From Lachnospiraceae bacterium OM04-12BH (GTDB lineage: Bacteria; Bacillota; Clostridia; Lachnospirales; Lachnospiraceae), in NCBI GenBank assembly GCA_003490145.1, contig QULQ01000008.1, forward strand, positions 62,327-126,326: a DNA stretch of 64,000 nt. Direction: 5' to 3'. Position 1 is the stretch's first letter, and each line of letters starts with the position of its first letter. A program made the position numbers and the translations under genes. Shown piece by piece: positions 10,040-18,479 of the stretch. Under the pieces are notes generated by a model. It had not been told where the DNA came from, ran no database searches, and saw only the letters and a program-made list of their open reading frames with translations.

Positions 10040-10054
10040 AAGGGAGGGTTTTCC

Positions 10055-11104
10055 ATGAAGAAGAAATTTTTAGCAGCTATTTTAACCGCAGCCATGGTAC
10101 TTGGACTTACCGCATGCGGAGGTTCAGCAGATACCGCAGCATCTTCTGATGCAGCCGCTGCTGACACAACAGAAACAACAGAAACAACAGAGACAGCAGA
10201 GGTGGCAGATACATCTGCAGCAGGTGAGCTGATCAAGGTTGGCATCATCAACAATGATCCTAATGAATCCGGTTATCGTACAGCAAATGACAAGGATATG
10301 AAGAACATGTTCACAGAGGCAAACGGATATGAAGCATCCTTTGCATACAGCCTTAAGAATGATGAGCAGATCACAGCAGCCCAGAAGTTTATCCAGGACG
10401 GTGTTGATTATCTTCTTCTTTCTGCAGCTGATACAGCTGGATGGGATTCTGTATTAAAGGATGCACAGGATGCAGGAATCAGAGTTATCCTCTTTGACCG
10501 TACCATTGACGCGGATGAGAGCCTTTATGAAGCTTCTATCGTTTCTGATATGGCAAAGGAAGGACAGACGGCAGTTGACTGGTTAAAGGGACAGAACTTA
10601 AGCGAGTATAAGATCATCCACTTACAGGGTGTTATGGGTTCAGCTGCACAGCAGGGACGTACCGGTGCTCTGAATGATGCAGCAGCAAATGACGGCTGGA
10701 CACTGGTTACCCAGCAGACAGCAGAGTGGAACGCAGAGAAGGCACAGCAGATCGTACAGTCAGTCATTGACTCCGGTGAAAGCTTCAACGTAATTTATGC
10801 AGAGAATGACGATATGGCAAAGGGTGCTGTTGCAGCACTGGATAAGGCAAACATTCCTCACGGTGTAGGCAAGGATGTCATCGTAATGGGCTTTGACTGC
10901 AACAAGTGGGCTCTGGAAGAGCTGCTGAACCAGAACTGGAACTATGATGGACAGTGCAATCCTTTCCAGGCTTCCTATATTGACGATATCATCAAGAAGA
11001 TTGAAGCAGGCGAGACAATCTCTGAGAAGACAATCATCATGGATGAGAAGGGATTCGATGCTTCTACCATTACCCAGGCAGATGTAGATCAGTACGGTAT
11101 CTAA
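10055..11104 (+). CDS. Sugar ABC transporter substrate-binding lipoprotein (first of two)
   Basis: A 349-aa lipoprotein. A signal peptide ends in the lipobox LTAC with Cys21, followed by a Ser/Thr/Ala/Glu-rich linker and a type I periplasmic-binding fold (IIHLQGVMGSAAQQGRTG, YAENDDMAKGAVAAL). It belongs to the ribose/galactofuranose (RbsB/YtfQ) group and captures the sugar outside the membrane. AGGGAGGG precedes the ATG. The ATPase and two permeases follow. The ligand cannot be fixed; the neighbouring arabinose genes suggest arabinofuranose or galactofuranose. Its own stem-loops on both sides suggest a higher transcript level than the rest of the transporter. Confidence 0.92.
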   Translation: MKKKFLAAILTAAMVLGLTACGGSADTAASSDAAAADTTETTETTETAEVADTSAAGELIKVGIINNDPNESGYRTANDKDMKNMFTEANGYEASFAYSLKNDEQITAAQKFIQDGVDYLLLSAADTAGWDSVLKDAQDAGIRVILFDRTIDADESLYEASIVSDMAKEGQTAVDWLKGQNLSEYKIIHLQGVMGSAAQQGRTGALNDAAANDGWTLVTQQTAEWNAEKAQQIVQSVIDSGESFNVIYAENDDMAKGAVAALDKANIPHGVGKDVIVMGFDCNKWALEELLNQNWNYDGQCNPFQASYIDDIIKKIEAGETISEKTIIMDEKGFDASTITQADVDQYGI

Positions 11105-11132
11105 AACGGACTGAAGAAAGACGACAGAAAGT

Positions 11133-11188
11133 AAGCGCAGCGCGGCGTAGTAAATGAAGGTGGTACGCATGCACTGCGCTTCTTTTCT
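11133..11188 (+). terminator. Intercistronic stem-loop between binding protein and ATPase genes
   Basis: AAGCGCAG at 11133-11140 pairs with CTGCGCTT at 11174-11181, with a nested GCGTA (11145-11149)/TACGC (11164-11168) stem and a following CTTTTCTCC. This is a typical imperfect hairpin after an ABC binding-protein gene. It probably causes partial termination or protects the 3' end, so that the binding protein is made in excess. Confidence 0.5.
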
Positions 11189-11256
11189 CCAGGAAGAGCC
11201 AAAAATAAATGGTTCTGCGGATCATTTGGAAATCAGAAATAAGGGGTGAACAGACA

Positions 11257-12768
11257 GTGAAAGACAATGCGGTATTAGAAGTAAAGAACATACATAAAAG
11301 CTTTCCCGGTGTACGTGCCCTGCAGGGAGTGGACTTTACTCTCCGGGAGGGAGAAATCCATGCACTGATGGGAGAGAACGGTGCCGGAAAGTCTACCCTG
11401 ATCAAGGTACTGACCGGTGTTTATACCAAGGATGAAGGGGAGATTTTCATCAAAGGAAAAGAGAAGGCAATATCCATTCATTCTCCACAGGAAGCGCAGA
11501 AGCTCGGAATCAGTACAGTGTATCAGGAGATCACACTCTGTCCGAATCTTTCCGTGGCTGAGAATATGTATATCGGCCGGGAGAGCAGTGCCCTGACCAA
11601 CTGGAAAAAAATGAATGCAGATGCAGATAAGATCCTGAAAAATCTGGACATTCCTGCAAAGGCAACCCAGCAGCTTGCAAGCTGCTCGATCGCAGTACAG
11701 CAGATGGTAGCGATTGCAAGGGCTGTAGATATGAACTGTAAGGTGCTGATCCTGGATGAGCCTACCTCATCCCTGGATGAGCAGGAGGTGGAAAAGCTTT
11801 TTGGACTCATGAGGGATCTGAAGTCCAGAGGGGTAGGAATTGTGTTCGTTACCCATTTCCTGGATCAGGTTTATGAGGTCTGTGACCGGATCACCGTACT
11901 TCGTGACGGTAAGCTGGTAGGAGAATATGAAATCAAAGATCTTCCAAGAGTACAGCTTGTTTCCAAAATGCTTGGCAAGGAGCTGGATGATCTTTCTGAT
12001 ATTAAGGGTGAGAGTAAAGCAGAAGCTTCAGATGACTCTGTACCGGTGCTGGAAGCGAAAGGGCTGTACAGCAATGCCGGGATCAAGCCCTTTGACTTCT
12101 ATATTAAGAAGGGAGAAGTCAATGGCTTCACTGGACTTCTGGGATCTGGACGGAGTGAATGCGTCCGTGCTATTTTTGGAGCCGACAAGGTGCTTGGCGG
12201 CATAGTAAAGAAGAATGGAAAAGAAGTGAAGATCACCAGTCCGCTGGCAGCCATGAAAAATGGAATCGCTTATCTGCCTGAAGATCGTAAGAGAGATGGT
12301 ATCGTAGGTGATCTTTCCGTAAAGGAAAATATCATTCTGGCGGCGCAGGTGCTTCGTGGATTCTTTAAGCCTTTTTCAAAAGCAGAAAAAGAAAAGTTTG
12401 CAGAAGAATATATCAAGCTGCTGGATATTAAGACTGCATCTCCTGAGACACCGATCAAATCTCTGTCTGGAGGAAACCAGCAGAAGGTTATCCTGGCAAG
12501 GTGGCTTATGACCCATCCGGAATATCTGATCCTGGATGAGCCGACCAGAGGAATTGACGTAGGAACCAAGGTGGATATCCAGAAGCTGGTATTAAAGCTT
12601 GCCGGTGAAGGAATGAGCGTTACCTTTATTTCTTCGGAAACAGATGAAATGCTCCGTACCTGCTCAAGACTGATCGTTATGAGGGATCGCAAGGTGGTAG
12701 GAGAGCTTTCCGGAGAGGATCTGACACAGAATAAGATTATGAGCACGATTGCCGGAGGTGAAAAATGA
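11257..12768 (+). CDS. ytfR: Sugar ABC transporter ATP-binding protein (two ATPase domains, YtfR/RbsA type)
   Basis: A 503-aa duplicated ATPase that powers monosaccharide import. The first domain has Walker A GENGAGKST and Walker B VLILDEPTSSLD. The second has a degenerate Walker A (GLLGSGRSE), signature LSGGNQQKV and LILDEPTRGID, as in RbsA/AraG/YtfR. The start is GTG at 11257, 7 nt after AAGGGGTGA; an ATG at 11209 lies too far upstream and lacks a site. The C-terminus overlaps the first permease gene by 4 nt. The gene order matches the E. coli galactofuranose importer YtfQ-YtfR-YtfT-YjfF, which is the basis for the symbol. Confidence 0.9.
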   Translation: MKDNAVLEVKNIHKSFPGVRALQGVDFTLREGEIHALMGENGAGKSTLIKVLTGVYTKDEGEIFIKGKEKAISIHSPQEAQKLGISTVYQEITLCPNLSVAENMYIGRESSALTNWKKMNADADKILKNLDIPAKATQQLASCSIAVQQMVAIARAVDMNCKVLILDEPTSSLDEQEVEKLFGLMRDLKSRGVGIVFVTHFLDQVYEVCDRITVLRDGKLVGEYEIKDLPRVQLVSKMLGKELDDLSDIKGESKAEASDDSVPVLEAKGLYSNAGIKPFDFYIKKGEVNGFTGLLGSGRSECVRAIFGADKVLGGIVKKNGKEVKITSPLAAMKNGIAYLPEDRKRDGIVGDLSVKENIILAAQVLRGFFKPFSKAEKEKFAEEYIKLLDIKTASPETPIKSLSGGNQQKVILARWLMTHPEYLILDEPTRGIDVGTKVDIQKLVLKLAGEGMSVTFISSETDEMLRTCSRLIVMRDRKVVGELSGEDLTQNKIMSTIAGGEK

Positions 12769-13868
12769 TGACAACGAAAGTAAGAAAAAAATCCGGGGCG
12801 GCTGATTTCTTTGGCAGTTTGCTGCGTAAACAGATATTTATCCCCATTGCAGCGCTGTTGCTTCTGGCAGTTTTCAATCTGATCGCTGATCCGTCCTTTT
12901 ATAAGATCTCATTGGGATATAACAGTGCAGGAGATCCGGTTCTTTCAGGATATTTGATGACGATCCTGGACTATGGATCAGAGCTTGCGATCCTGGCGAT
13001 CGGTATGACACTGGTTACAGCGGCATCTGGTGGACAGGACATCAGTGTGGGTGCAACGATCGCTATCAGCGGCAGTGTGATACTGCGAGTTCTCTGTGGA
13101 ACAAATTCAAGACCGGATACTCTGCAGGCACCGATCATCGTGGCATTTCTGGTAGCCTGTGTGGCAGCAATGCTCTGTGGAGCCTTTAATGGGATCCTGG
13201 TAGCCTATTTCAAGATTCAGCCGATGGTTGCCACGCTGATCCTGTTTACGGCAGGGCGTTCCATTGCAGCATGGGTCAACAACAATGAACTGCCGATCAT
13301 CAGTGATCCGACATTTTCCTATTTTGGAGGATTTATTCCGGGAATCCCGATCCCTACACCGTTCTTTATTGCAGCAGCCTGTGTGGCAGTGATCATGCTG
13401 GTGATGAAGTTCACCAATCTGGGATTGTATACTCAGGCAGTGGGAATCAATGAAAACTCTTCAAGACTAAATGGTCTGAACCCGGCGTTTATCAAGTTCC
13501 TGACCTTCGTTATTCTTGGGGTATGTGTAGCAGTAGCCGGTCTGATCAAGGTAAGCCGTCTGTCCTCCATTAACTATTCCGTTATTGCAAAGGATATTGA
13601 AATGGATGCCATTCTGGCAGTTGCACTTGGCGGCAACTCCTTAAGTGGTGGCAAATTCAATATGACAGCATCTATTCTTGGTGCTTATGTTATTCAGTTC
13701 CTGACAACTACACTGTACAAGTTCAATGTACAGTCAGATGCCCTTTCTGCCTATAAAGCAGTAGTGGTAATCGTACTGGTGGTACTCAGTACACCGGTAG
13801 TACGTGACTGGTTCACTGCCACCTTTAAGAAGATCAAAGCAGGAGCAGGAAGAAGGGAGGCAGCATAA
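12765..13868 (+). CDS. ytfT: Sugar ABC transporter permease (YtfT-like)
   Basis: A 367-aa integral membrane protein of the RbsC/AraH permease family with about 8-10 hydrophobic segments. It carries family stretches GMTLVTAASGGQDISVGATIAISG and ALGGNSLSGGKFNMTASILGAY. It forms the translocation pore together with the next permease. The presence of two different permeases after one double ATPase is the YtfT/YjfF pattern rather than the single-permease ribose system. It overlaps the ATPase stop by 4 nt and shares one base with the next start, so translation is coupled. Confidence 0.92.
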   Translation: MMTTKVRKKSGAADFFGSLLRKQIFIPIAALLLLAVFNLIADPSFYKISLGYNSAGDPVLSGYLMTILDYGSELAILAIGMTLVTAASGGQDISVGATIAISGSVILRVLCGTNSRPDTLQAPIIVAFLVACVAAMLCGAFNGILVAYFKIQPMVATLILFTAGRSIAAWVNNNELPIISDPTFSYFGGFIPGIPIPTPFFIAAACVAVIMLVMKFTNLGLYTQAVGINENSSRLNGLNPAFIKFLTFVILGVCVAVAGLIKVSRLSSINYSVIAKDIEMDAILAVALGGNSLSGGKFNMTASILGAYVIQFLTTTLYKFNVQSDALSAYKAVVVIVLVVLSTPVVRDWFTATFKKIKAGAGRREAA

Positions 13869-14893
13869 TGAAAAAGAAAATATCCAATATGTCAGACACC
13901 AATCTGCTTCTGACGATCACTGTTGTTGTATTCTTTGCCATGTATATTGGAGCGATCCTGTTTCAGGGAAAGGGCTTTTTAAAGCCGCAGACATTTTTTA
14001 ATATTTTAAATGCTAATGCTTCTCTTATCATACTTTCCTGTGGAATGAGCATTGTTATGATCACAGGAGGAATTGATATTTCCGTGGGTGGTGTGACAGC
14101 TCTTGTCAGCATGTGCTGTGCGGTATATCTGGATTATCACCAGGGAAATGTATTCGTATCCATGCTGATCGCACTGGCCATCGGCCTTGCCTTCGGCGCG
14201 GTACAGGGTTATCTGGTAGCGTATCTGGATATCCAGCCGTTTATCGTAACACTGGCGGGCATGTTTTTTGCAAGAGGCATGACAACTATCGTAAACAGTG
14301 CTCCCTTCAACGTAGCCAACGAGGCTTTTGTCGCACTGAAGGAAACCCGCGTGATCGTACCGGGTATGGGATCGGTAAACAAGCTTGGCAAGTATGTAAA
14401 TGCTTATGTGGAAATAGGTGTGGTAGCTGCCCTGATCATTGTGATCGTTCTGTTCTGTGTCCTCCGCTGGACAAAGCTTGGACGAAGCTTTTATGCAGTA
14501 GGCGGCAACAGACAGAGTGCCCTGATGCTTGGTATCAATGTAAAGAGAACGAGATTCCTTTCTCATCTGATCTGCGGACTGTTGGCAGGAATCGGTGGAT
14601 TCGTATATTTCCTGCATGTAGGCTCCGGCTCCGCTTCCCATGCGAGCGGTATGGAAATGAATGCCATTGCTTCTTCCATTATCGGTGGAACCATGCTGAC
14701 AGGCGGTGTTGGAAATATCATCGGTACATTCTTTGGTGTTCTTTCCTTAAGCACCATTCAGAACATTGTATCTTCTGCAGGTCTTGACCAGGCGTGGTGG
14801 ACAGGAATTACCATTGCAGCAATGCTCTGTCTCTTCCTTGTTGTACAGAGTGTGGTAATTGCCAAGAAGAAAAAAGCGCTGAAAGCAGAATAA
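13868..14893 (+). CDS. yjfF: Sugar ABC transporter permease (YjfF-like)
   Basis: A 341-aa second permease of the same importer with about 8-10 TM segments. The motif GMSIVMITGGIDISVGGVTALVSM and the cytoplasmic stretch TKLGRSFYAVGGNRQSALMLGI (given here only as family landmarks) are typical of the YjfF/RbsC group. Its GTG/ATG junction with the upstream permease is a one-base overlap. A terminator-like region follows at 14945-14979, closing the transporter operon before the second binding-protein gene. Confidence 0.91.
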   Translation: MKKKISNMSDTNLLLTITVVVFFAMYIGAILFQGKGFLKPQTFFNILNANASLIILSCGMSIVMITGGIDISVGGVTALVSMCCAVYLDYHQGNVFVSMLIALAIGLAFGAVQGYLVAYLDIQPFIVTLAGMFFARGMTTIVNSAPFNVANEAFVALKETRVIVPGMGSVNKLGKYVNAYVEIGVVAALIIVIVLFCVLRWTKLGRSFYAVGGNRQSALMLGINVKRTRFLSHLICGLLAGIGGFVYFLHVGSGSASHASGMEMNAIASSIIGGTMLTGGVGNIIGTFFGVLSLSTIQNIVSSAGLDQAWWTGITIAAMLCLFLVVQSVVIAKKKKALKAE

Positions 14894-14944
14894 GGAAACA
14901 GACAGCAGAGGTAACTGCAGGGACAGATGTCTTTTTTGCCTGAT

Positions 14945-14979
14945 GGCGGAAAAGTTCTGCCGGCAGCTGCCTCTTTTTT
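14945..14979 (+). terminator. Probable terminator after the sugar transporter operon
   Basis: GGCGGAA (14945-14951) and TTCTGCC (14955-14961) form a short hairpin. It is followed by the self-complementary GGCAGCTGCC (14962-14971) and a six-T run at 14974-14979. The exact fold is ambiguous, but a GC-rich stem followed by U-run is present. Confidence 0.55.
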
Positions 14980-14980
14980 G

Positions 14981-15009
14981 TTTCCAGATCCCGGTGAATC
15001 AGGTATAAT
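14981..15009 (+). promoter_or_regulatory. Sigma-A promoter of the second sugar-binding protein gene
   Basis: TTTCCA at 14981-14986 and a perfect TATAAT at 15004-15009 are 17 bp apart. Transcription would start near 15015, which rules out the in-frame ATG at 15013 and supports the start at 15046. Confidence 0.6.
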
Positions 15010-15045
15010 AGCATGTATAAGTTTACAGAAAGACGGGAAAAAGAA

Positions 15046-16110
15046 ATGCGTTTACAGAACAGAATCTTAAAGGCAGGTATCTGTCTGCTGGCAGCAGTTT
15101 CTCTTCTTACAGGCTGCAATAAAAAAAGTGAAATGGTGCCAGCAGAGACTTCTCCGGCGCCGAAGCCGGTCGTGATCGGATTTTCCCAGCTTGGAGCAGA
15201 ATCAGACTGGAGAAGTGCCAATACACAGTCCATGAAAACGACCTTTACAGCTGAAAATGGGTACCAGCTTATTTTTGAAGACGGACAGCAGAAGCAGTCA
15301 AATCAGATCCGGGCGATCCGGACATTTATCCAGCAGGATGTGGATTATATTGTGCTGGCACCGGTGACAGAGACCGGATGGGATACGGTGCTCCAGGAAG
15401 CAAAGGATGCCAGGATTCCCGTGATCCTTCTGGACAGACAGGTAGATGCTACGGATGATTCCCTGTTTACCTGCTGGGTCGGTTCAGATTTTGAACTGGA
15501 GGGACGGAAGGTCACTGAATGGCTCAGACAGTATACGATCCGGAAGGGCATTGATCCATCTGAAATCCACATTGTCAATATCCAGGGGACGATCGGAGCA
15601 TCTGCACAGATCGGAAGGACAAAGGGACTGTCCAGGGCAGCAGAGGAGAACGGCTGGGAGCTTCTGGCAGAGGTGCCAGGAGATTTTACCCAGACCAAGG
15701 GCCGGGAAGTGATGGCGGAACTGCTTAACACGTATGAAGATCTGAATGTTGTTTACTGTGAAAATGACAATGAGGCTTTTGGAGCCATTGAAGCGATTGA
15801 AGCAGCAGGAAGAAAGGCAGGCTCTGACCTTCAGGCGGGTGAGATCATGGTGATCTCCTTTGACGGTGTGAAAAAGGAAGCCATGGAGTATGTATATGAG
15901 GATAAGATATCGTGCATCGGAGAGTGTAATCCAGAGCAGGGAGCCATGGTACAGGAGGTAATTGGAAAGCTGGAGCGGGGAGAGACACCAGAGAAGTTTT
16001 CCTATGTCCAGGAGGGGATGCTGACCCATGATGATACGGTTTTGGAAGTGATGGTCGGTGGCAAAAAATACCCGGTTACTGTAGTAACCGGGGAGATGAT
16101 ACAGGAATAA
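15046..16110 (+). CDS. YtfQ-like furanose-binding lipoprotein (second of two)
   Basis: A 354-aa lipoprotein with lipobox LLTGC (Cys24). The mature part strongly resembles E. coli YtfQ, the galactofuranose-binding protein: VIGFSQLGAESDWRSA, EDGQQKQSNQIRAIR, ILLDRQVDA and VNIQGTIGASAQIGR. It is closer to YtfQ than the first binding protein at 10055. It has its own promoter after the transporter terminator, so it may serve as an alternative binding protein for the same transporter or as a sensory partner for the YesM-type kinase. Which one is not visible from sequence. Confidence 0.88.
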   Translation: MRLQNRILKAGICLLAAVSLLTGCNKKSEMVPAETSPAPKPVVIGFSQLGAESDWRSANTQSMKTTFTAENGYQLIFEDGQQKQSNQIRAIRTFIQQDVDYIVLAPVTETGWDTVLQEAKDARIPVILLDRQVDATDDSLFTCWVGSDFELEGRKVTEWLRQYTIRKGIDPSEIHIVNIQGTIGASAQIGRTKGLSRAAEENGWELLAEVPGDFTQTKGREVMAELLNTYEDLNVVYCENDNEAFGAIEAIEAAGRKAGSDLQAGEIMVISFDGVKKEAMEYVYEDKISCIGECNPEQGAMVQEVIGKLERGETPEKFSYVQEGMLTHDDTVLEVMVGGKKYPVTVVTGEMIQE

Positions 16111-16205
16111 GAATCTTGTCAGCTGTTGCCTCTGTAAAGAAAATGTTAAAAAATAGTCTGAATAATTAAAATTCTGTAAATCCGCTTAATGTGAGCAATT
16201 TCTTA

Positions 16206-16214
16206 TGTTATACT
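16206..16214 (+). promoter_or_regulatory. Extended -10 promoter of the DUF1538-PII operon
   Basis: TGT followed by TATACT (16209-16214) gives an extended -10 element. The -35 region about 17 bp upstream (TTAATG) is weak. The position 46 nt before the TTG start fits an operon promoter. Confidence 0.45.
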
Positions 16215-16260
16215 GAAAATCAACAAAGGAAAGAGCATAACAGAAAGGCGACGATTATTA

Positions 16261-17793
16261 TTGAGAATTAACAGATCGAAATTCAAAGAAAAATTTGTAG
16301 AAACCCTAAAGGCAGTATTTCCTATCATAGCGATTGTACTTTTGCTTTGCTTTACCATTGCGCCGATCTCACCAAGTATTGTGATGGCGTTTCTTATAGG
16401 CGGAGTGCTTCTGATCGTGGGAATGCTGCTTTTTTCTATTGGTGTGGATCTTTCCATGACACCTATGGGAGAGAGGGTTGGAACAACAATGACAAAGAGT
16501 AAAAAGCTGAGCATTGTGATTCTGGTTGGCTTTATCATGGGATTTGTGATAACGCTTTCAGAACCGGATCTGCAGGTGCTGGCACAGCAGGTTCCTTCTG
16601 TTCCCAATATGGTACTGATCCTGGCGGTAGCGGCAGGGGTCGGCTTCTTTCTGGTAGCAGCATTGCTCCGTATGCTGCTTTCTATTTCCCTTCCTAAAAT
16701 GCTGGTGATCTGTTATCTGATCGTTTTTGGTCTGGCGTTGTTTGTACCGGCAGATTTTCTGTCAGTTGCTTTCGACTCCGGAGGTGTGACGACAGGACCT
16801 ATGACAGTTCCCTTTATTATGGCTCTTGGTATTGGTATCAGTGCGATCCGAAGTGATAAGCATGCCTCAGATGACAGCTTTGGCCTGGTGGCACTCTGTT
16901 CTGTCGGACCGATCATCGCTGTATTGATCCTTGGACTTATTTATCATCCGGACAGTATGGATTATGTACCGCAGGCTATTCCGGAAATCCAGGACTCTGT
17001 AGCGCTCTGGCATATGTTCGCAACAGAAATTCCGGAGTATATGAAAGAAATGGTGGTCTCTCTTCTGCCGATCATTGTTTTCTTTGGCATTTTTCAGTTG
17101 ATCGCAAGGGATATCAAGAAAAAGACTCTGATCAAGATCGGGATTGGTCTTGTTTATACATATGTAGGTCTGGTATTGTTTTTAACAGGAGTCAATGTAG
17201 GATTTATGCCGGCCGGCAATTATCTGGGACAGGTGATCGCAGGACTGCCCTACCGGTTTATTATCGTACCGATTGGTATGATCATCGGTTATTTCATTGT
17301 ACAGGCGGAGCCGGCAGTATTTGTCCTGACCAAACAGGTAGAGGAGCTGACGGATGGGGCAATTTCGGCAGGAGCCATGGGAACCAGTCTTTCTGTTGGT
17401 GTGTCAGTTTCCATAGGCCTCGCAATGATCCGGGTACTGACAGGGATTTCTATTATGTGGTTTCTCATTCCCGGTTATGCCGTAGCATTGATACTGACCT
17501 TTTTTGTACCGAAGATCTTTACAGCGATTGCTTTTGATTCCGGTGGTGTGGCAAGCGGACCTATGACGGCAACCTTCCTGCTGCCCTTTGCCATGGGTGC
17601 CTGCAGCAGTGTGGGTGGTAATATCATTACGGACGCCTTTGGTGTAGTGGCCATGGTAGCCATGACACCGCTGATCACGATCCAGATCCTTGGTGTGATC
17701 TACAGAATTAAGGCAGAGAATCTGAAGAAGCATGCAGCAGGTATGGCAGCGACACTGGAAGCCTATGGAGATATGGAGATTATTGAATTATGA
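16261..17793 (+). CDS. DUF1538 family multi-pass membrane protein, internally duplicated
   Basis: A 510-aa very hydrophobic protein with about 12 TM segments. Two halves repeat: AFDSGGVTTGPMTVPF near residue 170 and AFDSGGVASGPMTATF near 424, about 254 residues apart, each in a Gly/Ser/Pro-rich re-entrant-like segment. This is the DUF1538 family, whose substrate is unknown; inverted or tandem duplication of this kind is typical of transporters or channels. The start is probably TTG with AAAGGCGA upstream, as no suitable ATG exists. It overlaps a tandem PII gene by ATGA, which suggests control of the membrane protein by a PII trimer or pseudo-trimer, as GlnK controls AmtB. The function is an inference. 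Confidence 0.85.
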   Translation: MRINRSKFKEKFVETLKAVFPIIAIVLLLCFTIAPISPSIVMAFLIGGVLLIVGMLLFSIGVDLSMTPMGERVGTTMTKSKKLSIVILVGFIMGFVITLSEPDLQVLAQQVPSVPNMVLILAVAAGVGFFLVAALLRMLLSISLPKMLVICYLIVFGLALFVPADFLSVAFDSGGVTTGPMTVPFIMALGIGISAIRSDKHASDDSFGLVALCSVGPIIAVLILGLIYHPDSMDYVPQAIPEIQDSVALWHMFATEIPEYMKEMVVSLLPIIVFFGIFQLIARDIKKKTLIKIGIGLVYTYVGLVLFLTGVNVGFMPAGNYLGQVIAGLPYRFIIVPIGMIIGYFIVQAEPAVFVLTKQVEELTDGAISAGAMGTSLSVGVSVSIGLAMIRVLTGISIMWFLIPGYAVALILTFFVPKIFTAIAFDSGGVASGPMTATFLLPFAMGACSSVGGNIITDAFGVVAMVAMTPLITIQILGVIYRIKAENLKKHAAGMAATLEAYGDMEIIEL

Positions 17794-18467
17794 GTAAACT
17801 AAATCTGATGACAACGATCGTGGACAGGAACCAGGTCAGAAAATACCTTCATCTTTATGAGGAGGAGGGGCTGCAGATCATGCTTGTCACCCTGGGAGAT
17901 GGAACTGCCTCAGGAGATGTGCTTGATTATCTGGGGCTGGAAGCGACAGAAAAGGCAGTGATCTTTTCTGTACTGACAGATGAGAATTTTTATAAGACGA
18001 AGAAGAGTCTGCAGAAAAAGCTGCAGATCGATGCACCGGGAGGCGGTATTGCCTTTATCGTGCCCTTCAGCAGTATCGGGGGGAAGAAAGCACTACAGTT
18101 TTTCACAGTGGGTCAGGATTTTCAGAAAGAGGAGGAATCAGCCTTGAAGGATACTACATATGAACTTGTGATTGTGATCGCCAATCAGGGATATATTGAA
18201 ATGGTTATGGATGCAGCAAGAGGAGCCGGAGCTTATGGCGGCACGGTGATCCATGCCAAGGGCACCGGTATGGAGCAGGCTGAGAAATTTATGGGCGTGT
18301 CTCTGGCGGCCGAGAAGGAAATGATCTTTATCGTGGCAAAGAAGGAGCAGAAGAATGATATCATGAAGGCTGTGATGGAACAGGCAGGACTGGATACCAA
18401 GGCAAAATCCATCGTATTTTCCCTGCCTGTTACTGATACCGCAGGCCTGCGACTGCTGGAGGATTAA
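17790..18467 (+). CDS. Tandem PII-like signalling protein
   Basis: A 225-aa cytoplasmic protein made of two PII/GlnB-like ferredoxin folds. Domain 1 covers about residues 1-110. Domain 2 covers about 118-225 and carries AARGAGAYGGTVIHAKGTG, which matches the PII C-loop region. PII proteins bind ATP/ADP and 2-oxoglutarate or related effectors and gate membrane transporters. The two-domain fusion mirrors the two-half DUF1538 protein with which it is translationally coupled. I do not see the canonical Tyr51-type uridylylation T-loop clearly. The transported compound is unknown. The next gene is convergent. Confidence 0.82.
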   Translation: MSKLNLMTTIVDRNQVRKYLHLYEEEGLQIMLVTLGDGTASGDVLDYLGLEATEKAVIFSVLTDENFYKTKKSLQKKLQIDAPGGGIAFIVPFSSIGGKKALQFFTVGQDFQKEEESALKDTTYELVIVIANQGYIEMVMDAARGAGAYGGTVIHAKGTGMEQAEKFMGVSLAAEKEMIFIVAKKEQKNDIMKAVMEQAGLDTKAKSIVFSLPVTDTAGLRLLED

Positions 18468-18479
18468 ACAGTTCAGACA

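Noticed and set aside
11158..11181. A T-box-like string (AAGGTGGTAC) between the binding-protein and ATPase genes
   Set aside because: The match stops before the conserved CCGCG, there is no stem I or specifier upstream, and no amino-acid gene follows. It is part of the intercistronic hairpin.
16071..16092. A perfect CCCGGTTACT/AGTAACCGGG palindrome near the end of the second binding-protein gene
   Set aside because: It is inside the coding sequence, has almost no loop and no following T-run, so no function could be supported.
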